From the NCBI GenBank assembly GCA_964343305.1, contig CAYFJO010000230.1, positions 1-16,396 of the forward strand: a DNA stretch of 16,396 nt, read 5' to 3'. This stretch comes from CAYFJO01 sp964343305 (lineage in GTDB: Bacteria; Planctomycetota; Planctomycetia; Pirellulales; Pirellulaceae). This document shows positions 6,929 to 14,062 of this stretch, piece by piece; position 1 is the stretch's first letter; every line of letters begins with the position of its first letter. Position numbers and translations under genes: made by a program. Under the pieces are notes generated by a model that saw only the letters and a program-made list of their open reading frames with translations, did not search any database and was not told where the DNA came from.

Positions 6929-8053
6929 TTATCGCACTTCATTGATCATGTCACGGTATAAACTTGCGTGGCGTTGGACCATTTGTTCAATAGAAAACTC
7001 GTTTGACATCCGTTGTTGTCCGGCCTGCCCCATTTGCTTGGCGAGGTCCGAATCTTCCAGAATCATCTTCGTTCGGCTGGCGAATTCCGCACGGTCTCCG
7101 ACGGGAACCAAATAGCCGGTCTGTTCGTGCACCACCAAGTCGCGATTGCCGGGAATGTCTGTCGCGACGACGGGAACGGCCGCCGACATCGCTTCCATGA
7201 TGGCGTTCGATTGACCTTCGTAATCGCTGCCAAGCCACAGACAGTCAAAGTGCGGCATCCACCGCGGCACGTCGTTTCGCTCGCCGAGAAAGTGCACTTT
7301 GTCCCGCAGGTCGCACTGGTCGCGAAATCGCTCCAGCCGCCAACGCTGCGGACCGTCCCCGATGATCAGCAGGTGCGTGTCATCCCGCACACACTTCAAC
7401 AGATCTGTCGCCCAGATGAGATCCTTGTGTCGTTTTTGCGGCCAGAGCCGGCCGATCGCGCCGATGAGTCGCGAGTCCGACGGAAGATCCAACTCGGTCA
7501 ACAACTCCGCGCGTGACGATTGCCGGACATCTTCGTTGGGCATTGGAAAAGGCCCAATCCCATTGGGAATCACAGCGAACAGCTCGCGATCGATTCCCTT
7601 CGATTCGTAAAAATCAACGACACCCGTGCTGTTGGTCACGATTCGGCTGGTGCGTTTGGCGAACGTGCGATCGAGAGCCAATTCGTGCCAACTCTTCCAC
7701 GGGTCCACGCATCGCTCGCCCGCGATGATATGTTTCACGCCCGCGCTGCGCGCCGCCCAGCGGCCGTAGCAATTGGCCGCGAAAATCCATGTGTGAACAA
7801 TGTCTGGTGCAAGTTTCTTGATATGAGCCGTCAAACGGCGCAGTGCCCAGGGATCGAATTTCCACTGCTTGCCGATCAGCTCCACAGGAATCCCGGCCTG
7901 CTCGATTTGTTCCAACAGCGGCCCGCCACGAGTCAGCGCGCAAACGTGCAGGTCAAACTCGTCGCGAGGCAGTCCAGCCGCCAATAACGCAAGTTGTTTT
8001 TCAGCTCCACCACGGTCTAACGTGGGAATGATCTGGAGAATGCGAATCGACAT
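6929..8053 (-). CDS. Family 4 glycosyltransferase (GT-B fold)
   Basis: The 374-residue protein has a GT-B layout. The N-terminal acceptor half starts MSIRILQIIPTLDRGGAEKQ, with the GGAE loop usual in this family. The C-terminal nucleotide-sugar half carries GAIGRLWPQKRHKDLI (198-213), LLIIGDGPQ (228-236) and the EX7E motif in DYEGQSNAIMEAM (E279 and E287). These are the expected catalytic features of GT4 retaining transferases. It probably builds a surface polysaccharide or lipopolysaccharide glycan. The sugar and acceptor cannot be told from sequence. The ATG at 8051-8053 has no good Shine-Dalgarno site. It follows a second GT4 gene after 90 bases holding two palindromes. Confidence 0.92.
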   Translation of the reverse strand: MSIRILQIIPTLDRGGAEKQLALLAAGLPRDEFDLHVCALTRGGPLLEQIEQAGIPVELIGKQWKFDPWALRRLTAHIKKLAPDIVHTWIFAANCYGRWAARSAGVKHIIAGERCVDPWKSWHELALDRTFAKRTSRIVTNSTGVVDFYESKGIDRELFAVIPNGIGPFPMPNEDVRQSSRAELLTELDLPSDSRLIGAIGRLWPQKRHKDLIWATDLLKCVRDDTHLLIIGDGPQRWRLERFRDQCDLRDKVHFLGERNDVPRWMPHFDCLWLGSDYEGQSNAIMEAMSAAVPVVATDIPGNRDLVVHEQTGYLVPVGDRAEFASRTKMILEDSDLAKQMGQAGQQRMSNEFSIEQMVQRHASLYRDMINEVR

Positions 8054-8064
8054 GATTTGCAGTA

Positions 8065-8126
8065 GGACGGATTGCCGATCTGTCCGCTTGGTGCGCTGGG
8101 TGATGGACGGATTGGCAATCCGTCCA
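8065..8126. repeat. Pair of GGACGGATTG palindromes between glycosyltransferase genes
   Basis: At 8104-8126 is a perfect palindrome, TGGACGGATTG, a central G, then CAATCCGTCCA. At 8065-8085 is a near copy, GGACGGATTG, a central C, then CGATCTGTCC. In opposite orientation the two copies match at 19 of 21 positions and are 18 bases apart. Each could form a hairpin alone, or the pair could form one long one, as in REPIN-type units. There is no T tract. It fills the gap between the two glycosyltransferase genes. Confidence 0.75.
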
Positions 8127-8143
8127 ACGATCTAGACCGAATT

Positions 8144-9319
8144 CTAACGCAGTTGCTTTTCAACGACGAGACGTCGAAACAACTCCACGTGCTGCCGGAC
8201 CATTTGCTCCAAGGAAAACCGTTCCGCAACAATGGGTCGCAACAATTCAGCGGTTTGAACGTATCGATCCTCGTTTTGAAGAACACGCAACAACGCCTCG
8301 GCCAAGGTCTCGGAGTTCACCTGGTCGAGCATCGGTGTACGGCTTCCCAAGAGATCGAGACTCTCTGGTGAACGCGCGGAAAGCACGGGCGTGCCACATG
8401 CCATGGCCTCCAGCACGGCCGTCGCCAGGTGATTGTGCGGGCCAGGTTGCACGAACAAGTCTGCCGCTTGTAGGACATCGGTCACATCATCGAACGTCCC
8501 CGGAAAGATGATATTGTGCATCAGATCCAACTCGCCCACTCGTTCCCAAAGCGGCAAGCCGAACGGGCCATCGCCCATCATCCAGAGTTTTGCGTTAGGC
8601 AGGCGACCAACCACCTTGTGCCACGCTTCCATTAGCGGCATCAATCCCATCGACTTGTTGAACGGGCCGATGTAAATCGCCAGCGGAGTGTCGTCCTTGA
8701 GTGACAGGATGTCGTGTGTCTTGCCCAATGATTTCCGCGCTGCGGTGCGCCGAGCCGCGTCTTGAGCCAGCATGGTGCGTACGCCCTTGTCGATGCGAAC
8801 GATCTTGTCCCGGGCGAATCCCGCATTTTGTAACTCAACAGACGCGGCGTCGCTGAGCGTCACCATCGCATCCGCCAACTGGCAGCGTCGTCGGATGCGC
8901 CGCCCGAACCGTGCTTGCTCGTGCCATGCGCAATCACCATCTGGGCCTGTTTCGACGGCGCTCAGAGTGACCGGGATGGGACCCTTTCGCAGCATCCCGA
9001 CAACAGTATAGGCATCGTATTTCAATCCCGTGACGTACACCGCATCGAATTGCTTGCTGTTGCCGCGCAGCCAACGTGACAGTGTGCTCATATAGCGCAA
9101 AGTTCCCCAGCCCGTTTGCATCCAATTCGGAAATCGTATGACCTGGACGTCACGATAGATGAATTCGCGCGGCCAGTGCTTTTCCCATTGCGCAGTCAGA
9201 ATTGTTGGCGCGTGGCCAAGTCGCTGCAATCCGTGAGCCAGATTGGAGACGAGTCGCTGAGTGCCGTCCACAATGGGCCAGAACTTCCGAACCACCAACG
9301 CCACGCGTAGCGAACTCAT
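8144..9319 (-). CDS. Family 4-like glycosyltransferase lacking the first EX7E glutamate
   Basis: The 391-residue protein has the GT-B form. The N terminus MSSLRVALVVRKFWPIVDGTQ matches the glycine loop of GT4 enzymes. The second half has IYIGPFNKSMGLMPLMEAW (215-233), WMMGDGPFG (247-254) and QPGPHNHLATAVLEAMACG (291-309). In the EX7E motif the second glutamate is present (E304), but the first position is N296. Its C terminus (FSLEQMVRQHVELF) resembles that of the neighbouring glycosyltransferase (FSIEQMVQRHASLY). A surface-glycan role is inferred from context. Loss of the first Glu may change donor binding or activity, but some GT4 members vary here. The ATG at 9317-9319 overlaps the stop codon of the hpt gene (ATGA), which points to coupled translation. 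Confidence 0.88.
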   Translation of the reverse strand: MSSLRVALVVRKFWPIVDGTQRLVSNLAHGLQRLGHAPTILTAQWEKHWPREFIYRDVQVIRFPNWMQTGWGTLRYMSTLSRWLRGNSKQFDAVYVTGLKYDAYTVVGMLRKGPIPVTLSAVETGPDGDCAWHEQARFGRRIRRRCQLADAMVTLSDAASVELQNAGFARDKIVRIDKGVRTMLAQDAARRTAARKSLGKTHDILSLKDDTPLAIYIGPFNKSMGLMPLMEAWHKVVGRLPNAKLWMMGDGPFGLPLWERVGELDLMHNIIFPGTFDDVTDVLQAADLFVQPGPHNHLATAVLEAMACGTPVLSARSPESLDLLGSRTPMLDQVNSETLAEALLRVLQNEDRYVQTAELLRPIVAERFSLEQMVRQHVELFRRLVVEKQLR

Positions 9320-9846
9320 GAGGTTTCGTCGACCAGGTCTTCTGGCTCCAAGGCACCCACATACGTGAGATTTCGATATTCGTCGCGATAGTCCAGCCCA
9401 TAGCCGACGACAAACTTGTCGGGGATGTCGAATGCGACAAAGTCGGGTTGCATCTCAACTTCCTGGCGCCCCTCTTTGCGCAGCAGCACGGCCGAGCGAA
9501 CCGAGGCGGGATTCAACTCCTGCATCAACGCGATCACTTTGACCAAGGTATGGCCGGTATCAAAGATGTCGTCAACCAGCAGAACGTCGCGGCCCTCGAT
9601 GTCGAGCATCAATTCCGAGTTGATGGTCAAATTGCCGCGCTGCGTACCGCCTCGATAACTGCTCGCCTGGACCACGCCAACTCGCAGCGGCATTTCCAGC
9701 CGTCGAATCAAGTCGGCCAACAGCACAACGCTGCCGGTCAACACGCCGACGATGGTCAGCGGATGCGAGCCATAGTGCTCAGCGATTTCGCCCGCCATAC
9801 GCCGGACACCGCGTCGGAGTTCTTCTTCGGAGAGTAGTGTTTTCAC
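9316..9846 (-). CDS. hpt: Hypoxanthine phosphoribosyltransferase
   Basis: This purine-salvage enzyme converts hypoxanthine (and often guanine) with PRPP to IMP (GMP). It has the PRPP-binding motif VLLVDDIFDTGHT (88-100), the loop VGVLTGSVV, and FDIPDKFVVGYGLDYRDEYRN near the C terminus, all characteristic of bacterial HPRT. The 176-residue length fits. The start is uncertain. GTG at 9844-9846 gives MKTLLSEEEL, the usual family beginning; a TTG at 9859-9861 would add five residues. Neither has a clear Shine-Dalgarno site. The TGA stop overlaps the next gene's ATG by the ATGA pattern. The gene pair is odd in function, since purine salvage and glycan transfer share no pathway. Confidence 0.9.
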   Translation of the reverse strand: MKTLLSEEELRRGVRRMAGEIAEHYGSHPLTIVGVLTGSVVLLADLIRRLEMPLRVGVVQASSYRGGTQRGNLTINSELMLDIEGRDVLLVDDIFDTGHTLVKVIALMQELNPASVRSAVLLRKEGRQEVEMQPDFVAFDIPDKFVVGYGLDYRDEYRNLTYVGALEPEDLVDETS

Positions 9847-9970
9847 AGGCAAAACTCGCAAATAGGAGCAGAGGTTTGTGGAGATATTCTACGGAGTGTT
9901 GCGCAGAGCGGGTAGGGGCGCGGGTACACTCGAAACTTGCCGAAGCATAAACTAACGTCGTGAAATGCAC

Positions 9971-10044
9971 TGGCAGAATCATGTATGGCAGAATGACAGG
10001 AACAGATTCTAGTTGGAATGATTCTGCCATACATCATTCTGCCA
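9971..10044. repeat. TGGCAGAAT double-arm inverted repeat
   Basis: The left arm (9971-9996) and right arm (10019-10044) are reverse complements at 24 of 26 positions, around a 22-base loop. Each arm contains TGGCAGAAT twice, spaced by about 14 bases, so the unit holds four copies of the core. It lies between the divergent hpt and hydrolase genes, 31 bases before the hydrolase start. No transposase or T tract is near. It may be a REPIN-type mobile palindrome. Confidence 0.75.
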
Positions 10045-10075
10045 AAAACACGCGACCGAAATTGGTGAAAGAACG

Positions 10076-10825
10076 ATGAGCGGAAGTTGGAGCGAAGTTT
10101 CACTGGCCGGACATCCCTGCGGCGTCTTTGAACCTGCGTCGTGCAACGAGCACGGTTACGTCTTGATCTACCTGCACGGTGTCCACGTCAACCGTCTGAC
10201 GGACAAGCCGGTTTTCACCGAATTGTTCGGCCAACGCGGCTTGCGCGTCGTCGCGCCCATCGCAGGACCAAGCTGGTGGGCCGACACAATCTGCCCTGCC
10301 TTCGACCCCCGAATCACGCCCGAGCGACACATCCTCGACAATGTCCTACCACTGATCGAACAACGCTGGAGCATCACGCCAACGATGATCGGGCTGTTCG
10401 GCACGAGCATGGGCGGCCAAGGTGCGTTGCGGCTAGCCTATAAACATCCCGACACATTCCCCGTTGTCGCCGGCATCTCGCCAGCGATCGACTATCAACT
10501 GCGTTTCAACGAAGGCGACGAGATGCTCCAGCAGATGTACCCCGATGCCGAAGCCGTTCGCCAAGACACTGCGACATTGCACATTCATCCGCTCAATTGG
10601 CCAAGGCACCAATTCTTTTGCTGTTGTCCAACCGACTATCGCTGGTGGGAAAGCGCCGATCGGCTACGAATGAAACTCTACTCGCTGGGAGTACCGCACG
10701 TCTGCGATCTGGAAACCGAGGGCGGCGGACACTGCTTCGATTATTACAACGCGATGGCCAAAACGACTGTTGAGTTTCTGGTCGAACGATTGGATCAAGA
10801 ACGCCGCAGAATAAGTATGCCTTGA
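10076..10825 (+). CDS. Alpha/beta hydrolase, esterase-type
   Basis: The 249-residue protein has the GxSxG nucleophile elbow GLFGTSMGGQG (S111), an oxyanion-type HG in YLHGVHVN (residues 33-35), and a plausible acid D187 (PTDYRWW) and base H219 (GGGHCF). The order and spacing match the esterase/dienelactone-like branch of the alpha/beta hydrolase fold. No signal peptide is seen, so it should be cytoplasmic. The substrate is unknown. Just before the acid residue lies a cluster of three cysteines (FFCCCPTD, 182-184). The ATG at 10076 follows GGTGA with suitable spacing. It could be S-formylglutathione hydrolase-like (esterase D-like), but this is unproven. Confidence 0.85.
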   Translation: MSGSWSEVSLAGHPCGVFEPASCNEHGYVLIYLHGVHVNRLTDKPVFTELFGQRGLRVVAPIAGPSWWADTICPAFDPRITPERHILDNVLPLIEQRWSITPTMIGLFGTSMGGQGALRLAYKHPDTFPVVAGISPAIDYQLRFNEGDEMLQQMYPDAEAVRQDTATLHIHPLNWPRHQFFCCCPTDYRWWESADRLRMKLYSLGVPHVCDLETEGGGHCFDYYNAMAKTTVEFLVERLDQERRRISMP

Positions 10826-10940
10826 AGTATGCCGCGAATCTGCGCCGCAAACCAGATGCTTTTCACATCTGGCAAGTGTCCATCCAATAATTGACGGGCA
10901 TTGCCGAATAGCGTGGGCCGATCTTCCGCAGTCATATGAT

Positions 10941-10968
10941 TTGGCGGCCTGTTCGACTGGCCTATGAT
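10941..10968 (+). promoter_or_regulatory. Promoter candidate for the tagged small protein gene
   Basis: TTGGCG (10941-10946, 4 of 6 to the -35 consensus) and TATGAT (10963-10968, 5 of 6 to -10) are separated by 16 bases. Transcription would start near 10975, about 35 bases before the ATG at 11010. A second TATGAT at 10935-10940 lacks a good -35. Confidence 0.4.
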
Positions 10969-11009
10969 TTAGCAAACTCGCCACATTGTTCGGTTCCAAG
11001 GATCCCAGA

Positions 11010-11531
11010 ATGGGTCTATTAGATTGGCTAAAAGCTCGCGGGAATGCATCTCGTTCGGAGCCATCGCGCCGGCGGCTTCGAGGCGTGGAATCGTTAGAAG
11101 ATCGAACCAATCTCTCACTTCCGGCGGAAGTGCCGCAAGCCGATTTTTCGCTTGATGACACCGTTCAGGTGGATTTTTCGTTCACCGATTTTCGTGACGA
11201 AGACGATCAGGCTTTGGAAACAGCTCAGCAGGTCATGGATGGTTACAGGTCACTGCTTTATCAATACCAGCAAGACATCCCTGCACTGGCGGAGTTGGAG
11301 TCGCTGGAGCCTGATGAATTACTTCGTCAAGCACGCAGTGTGGTTGATGAGGCGATTTCTTCGATGGCTGACCTCGAATTTGGTCGGCTCGATTCGGAAG
11401 AGGGTAGCCAACATGCAGCACGAGCCACCGTCCGTGAAATGCAAATCACCTTGGATGAAATCACGTTGACCGTGGCCGAGCTTGTCGAGGTAGAATCCAT
11501 TCGCGACATCCTCTTGGCGAAATCCGCCTAA
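11010..11531 (+). CDS. Small acidic protein with a planctomycete N-terminal tag
   Basis: I do not recognise this 173-residue protein. Its first 37 residues hold a basic stretch and RRRLRGVESLEDRTNLS (20-36), which resembles the LEPR-XLL or LEDR-type motifs at the N termini of large secreted planctomycete proteins. There is no hydrophobic signal peptide. The rest is acidic, with mostly helical character (ALETAQQVMDGYRSLLYQYQ, LDEITLTVAELVEVESI). No dockerin, cadherin or other large ectodomain follows, unlike the usual tagged proteins. The ATG at 11010 has an AAGGA site about 7 bases upstream. The TTG at 10986 lacks support. It is convergent with the PDZ gene, 3 bases apart. A promoter candidate lies upstream. 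Confidence 0.75.
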   Translation: MGLLDWLKARGNASRSEPSRRRLRGVESLEDRTNLSLPAEVPQADFSLDDTVQVDFSFTDFRDEDDQALETAQQVMDGYRSLLYQYQQDIPALAELESLEPDELLRQARSVVDEAISSMADLEFGRLDSEEGSQHAARATVREMQITLDEITLTVAELVEVESIRDILLAKSA

Positions 11532-11534
11532 GAT

Positions 11535-12503
11535 TCAGTCGCCCTTTTCGGATTTCAACTTGTCTACGTCATCGCGCAGCCCTTTGAGTTCGCCCTGCAA
11601 TTCATCTAGCTTCTTAACGACTTCATCCAGTTTCTTTTCCAAATCGCCCGAGGGTGCAATTTGGGGAACGCGAAACTGGCCATCCTTGGGCAGTCTCTTC
11701 ATCCACCGCTCGATATCTTCTCGCATCTCGTTGGGCATCTTGTTGTTGCGCAGAAACTGTTGAAGCCACTTGTTCGATCCTAACTCACCGGCATCCTGCG
11801 CAAAAATCGCTTTCCTTTCCAACGCCTTCTGGACGATGGCTCGGACATCTTCCGGTAATGTGTCGAGCTGATTTTCGGTTACTTCCCACTTTTCGCCATC
11901 TCTTTCGACGACGATATTGGCCGGACCCTTGCCATCCTTTTTGATGAGAATATTCGTGCCATCAATGTTCATCTGTTTCTCAATCCGGCGATAGGCTTCA
12001 CCGGGAAGAGCGAAACCGGGACGCGCGAATTGAAAACGAAGCGGCCCGTTTCCGTCGCGCCCCTTGAGTTCTGGGAATAGTTTGAGAAGGTTGTCACGGG
12101 CTGGAGAACGAATTTCAGCAGGGCGTTCGGCGGGCTTGATTTTGATTTGCTTTTGCTTACCAGATCGGATCAATTCGATGGTGACCTCTTCCGCTTCAGA
12201 CTGAGCGATCGCCTCGACAAGGTCATTCAATTCACTCAACTTTTTATCGCCGTACTTCACCATCACATCATGCTGCTTGACCCCAGATGTGGCGGCCGGG
12301 CCATCTTCGACAAGGTGCTGGACGATTAACCCGTTTTCAATTCCTAGCTGGGCCTTGATTGCATCGTGGGCCGGGATCGCGTGCACTCCGATCCAGTACT
12401 GTTTCTCTTGCAAGTTCTCTTTCTGGGCTAGTGACACGATCGGTGCCATGAAGATTGCGAGTCCCACCGTAAACCTGGTTGTTTGTTGAAGAAAACGAGA
12501 CAT
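11535..12503 (-). CDS. Secreted PDZ-domain protein with C-terminal coiled coil
   Basis: The 322-residue protein starts with a signal peptide (hydrophobic VGLAIFMAPIVSLA, cut probably after A26), so it should act in the periplasm or at the envelope. A PDZ domain spans about 36-124 (GLIVQHLVEDGPAATSG, VTIELIRSGKQ), the typical peptide-binding fold. A charged middle follows. The end (about 287-320) has heptad repeats (LEKKLDEVVKKLDELQ) that predict a coiled coil. No protease catalytic triad is present, so it is not HtrA or a carboxy-terminal protease. The ATG at 12501-12503 has a good AAAGGAG site. It is the last gene of the sigma/anti-sigma operon, 24 bases after the anti-sigma stop. Sensing envelope damage or acting as a scaffold is inferred from this position. 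Confidence 0.85.
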   Translation of the reverse strand: MSRFLQQTTRFTVGLAIFMAPIVSLAQKENLQEKQYWIGVHAIPAHDAIKAQLGIENGLIVQHLVEDGPAATSGVKQHDVMVKYGDKKLSELNDLVEAIAQSEAEEVTIELIRSGKQKQIKIKPAERPAEIRSPARDNLLKLFPELKGRDGNGPLRFQFARPGFALPGEAYRRIEKQMNIDGTNILIKKDGKGPANIVVERDGEKWEVTENQLDTLPEDVRAIVQKALERKAIFAQDAGELGSNKWLQQFLRNNKMPNEMREDIERWMKRLPKDGQFRVPQIAPSGDLEKKLDEVVKKLDELQGELKGLRDDVDKLKSEKGD

Positions 12504-12527
12504 GCTAACACTCCTTTACTTGGTGAT

Positions 12528-13220
12528 TTATTGAAAATGATTTTGGCTGATGGGAACAATTTCAAATTGATCCATCGGGATCACAACACGGCGGCCGCCT
12601 TCCAACTCTACGGGAATCAAACGTTGATCACGACGCACTTCGTGGCCCATGCGATTCAGTTCATTCACGAGATCTTGTGGCATAGCAAACAAATCGTCGG
12701 CCAGCCATTCGGGCTTCATTTGATCGATCTCGTAAAATGGGACGCTGAACCTGTCGTTTCCTTGGTCCGAGAGCAATTCAACGTTCCCCACCGGTCGACG
12801 GTCGATCGTGCCCGCTTCATCGGCCGACGACGAGGATCGCGCGACTTGCACATCGCCGGACGAGTCCGTTTCGACAATCAGGTTCTCCGGCTCGTTTGGC
12901 GGATGATTCGGCCAGCCGCGAAAATACACTCCAAGTCCAAACGCGATGACAAAGCTCGCGGCGACGGCCAAGAACATCGTGACGAAACCACCCCCACGAG
13001 ACACTGGCTGCTTCGCGGTCGCAATCTCCTGAGATTCCTTCTTCAGACTCCGAAACTCCTGTCCCCAAGCCTGCGCCTCCAGAAAAGCCGTCGCACAACG
13101 ACGCCAGCCGTCCGGTTCATCGTCCAGCGACGCCAGCAGTTCACGATATTCGCTGGGTGACAACTCGCCGTCAACGAGTCGGTCGAAACGTGTTTCGTCG
13201 TCGAGTGTGTGGTCATTCAT
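12528..13220 (-). CDS. Membrane-anchored anti-sigma factor (probable)
   Basis: The 230-residue protein lies directly after an ECF sigma gene. Its N-terminal 70 residues (RFDRLVDGELSPSEYRELL) resemble the start of anti-sigma factors. It lacks the zinc-binding HxxxCxxC motif. One membrane segment follows at 78-100 (FVTMFLAVAASFVIAFGLG). The outer part (101-230) has an acidic, flexible linker and then a folded-looking end (DRFSVPFYEIDQMKPEW, RLIPVELEGGRRVVIP). It should hold the sigma factor at the membrane until a signal releases it. The ATG at 13218-13220 lacks a Shine-Dalgarno site, and a perfect hairpin stands between it and the sigma stop, so translation may be tuned. Function is inferred mainly from gene order. 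Confidence 0.7.
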   Translation of the reverse strand: MNDHTLDDETRFDRLVDGELSPSEYRELLASLDDEPDGWRRCATAFLEAQAWGQEFRSLKKESQEIATAKQPVSRGGGFVTMFLAVAASFVIAFGLGVYFRGWPNHPPNEPENLIVETDSSGDVQVARSSSSADEAGTIDRRPVGNVELLSDQGNDRFSVPFYEIDQMKPEWLADDLFAMPQDLVNELNRMGHEVRRDQRLIPVELEGGRRVVIPMDQFEIVPISQNHFQ

Positions 13221-13239
13221 GGCATTGTAATGTTGGGCG

Positions 13240-13273
13240 AGACTTCCGAAGTTTTCTTAAACTTCGGAAGTCT
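13240..13273. repeat. Perfect 15-bp hairpin between sigma and anti-sigma genes
   Basis: AGACTTCCGAAGTTT (13240-13254) and AAACTTCGGAAGTCT (13259-13273) are exact reverse complements around a TCTT loop. It begins 8 bases after the sigma stop codon on the transcript and ends 20 bases before the anti-sigma start. On the mRNA strand only short A/T runs follow, with no T tract, so it is unlikely to be a full terminator. It could lower or stabilise anti-sigma expression relative to sigma. Confidence 0.8.
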
Positions 13274-13280
13274 GATCGCG

Positions 13281-13844
13281 TTACACGTTTGCTTCTGTCA
13301 ATTCCAATGCAGCGAGTTCCATTCGCAGCCGCTTACGCGCTCGGTGCAACCGCGTTTCTACGGCGCTGTGACTGACACCCAGATGGTCGGCAATCTGGTG
13401 ATAGCTCCAATTCTCGGTGTATTTCAGCATCAGAATCTCCGCGTCTCCGTCGCGCAACTTCGTGAGTGCTTGGCGAACCAGTTTTCGCCGCTCATCCGCC
13501 AGGAGCCAGTTGAGCGGATCGGTCTCACGATCGTCTTGCTCAGTAGGTTGAAATCGGTTGGTATAGCGGCCAATCAGTTTCCGTCGACGTCCCATCGTTC
13601 GCCGGTAAAGCAACGCCTGGCGAATGGCCAGGCGATACAGCCACGGCGCGACTTTCGTTCGATCGGCCAGCGGCGACGCCTGGCGAACGGCCGCCAAGGC
13701 AACTTCCTGCATGACTTCGTCGACCGCCACCGAATCGCGCAGCCGAGCATAGACCACCGTTCTCAGCCAGCGGTCATGTTCGGCAAGTGCGGCTTGCCAA
13801 TCGACTTTCGCCGTGTCCGGCCCAACTGATTTGTCTTGCGTCAT
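13281..13844 (-). CDS. ECF-type RNA polymerase sigma factor
   Basis: The 187-residue protein has the ECF two-domain layout. Region 2 covers about 20-90 (RDSVAVDEVMQEVALAAVRQ, APWLYRLAIRQALLYRR). Region 4, with the DNA-binding helix-turn-helix, is WSYHQIADHLGVSHSAVETRLHRARKRL (about 146-173), written here as a location and not as a full motif for comparison. It directs RNA polymerase to promoters for its own regulon. The anti-sigma and PDZ genes follow in the same direction, which suggests envelope-signal control. The ATG at 13842-13844 has no Shine-Dalgarno site. A GTTTCTTG/CAAGAAAC inverted repeat lies just upstream. Confidence 0.88.
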   Translation of the reverse strand: MTQDKSVGPDTAKVDWQAALAEHDRWLRTVVYARLRDSVAVDEVMQEVALAAVRQASPLADRTKVAPWLYRLAIRQALLYRRTMGRRRKLIGRYTNRFQPTEQDDRETDPLNWLLADERRKLVRQALTKLRDGDAEILMLKYTENWSYHQIADHLGVSHSAVETRLHRARKRLRMELAALELTEANV

Positions 13845-13874
13845 GACTAGTGTTCTTAGTTTCCGCGTCGCCAG

Positions 13875-13902
13875 GTTTCTTGCAGAAGGTTATTCAAGAA
13901 AC
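13875..13902. promoter_or_regulatory. Possible operator upstream of the sigma gene
   Basis: The 8-base arms GTTTCTTG and CAAGAAAC are perfect reverse complements with 12 bases between them, 31 to 58 bases upstream of the sigma start. It could be a protein-binding site or a leader hairpin. Chance occurrence of such a repeat is not negligible. Confidence 0.3.
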
Positions 13903-14062
13903 TTCCCAATGGCCACTACGAAACGTCACATCCCATTTGTTCGCAGCACTTTATGGACGTGATAGATTTGCGAAACTTCATCGACCGCTCACTGGACGAC
14001 GCAAGTTGCCAGGCTCATAATATCCACTCAACTCTGAGATCCAGCACCATCAAATCGTGGCA

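Noticed and set aside
9971..10044. TGGCAGAAT repeats as a CRISPR array
   Set aside because: The repeats are only nine bases long, occur in inverted pairs, and lack uniform spacers and cas genes.
10852..10872. CCAGATG/CATCTGG hairpin after the hydrolase gene as a terminator
   Set aside because: The 7-bp stem has no T tract after it, so support for termination is too weak to list it.
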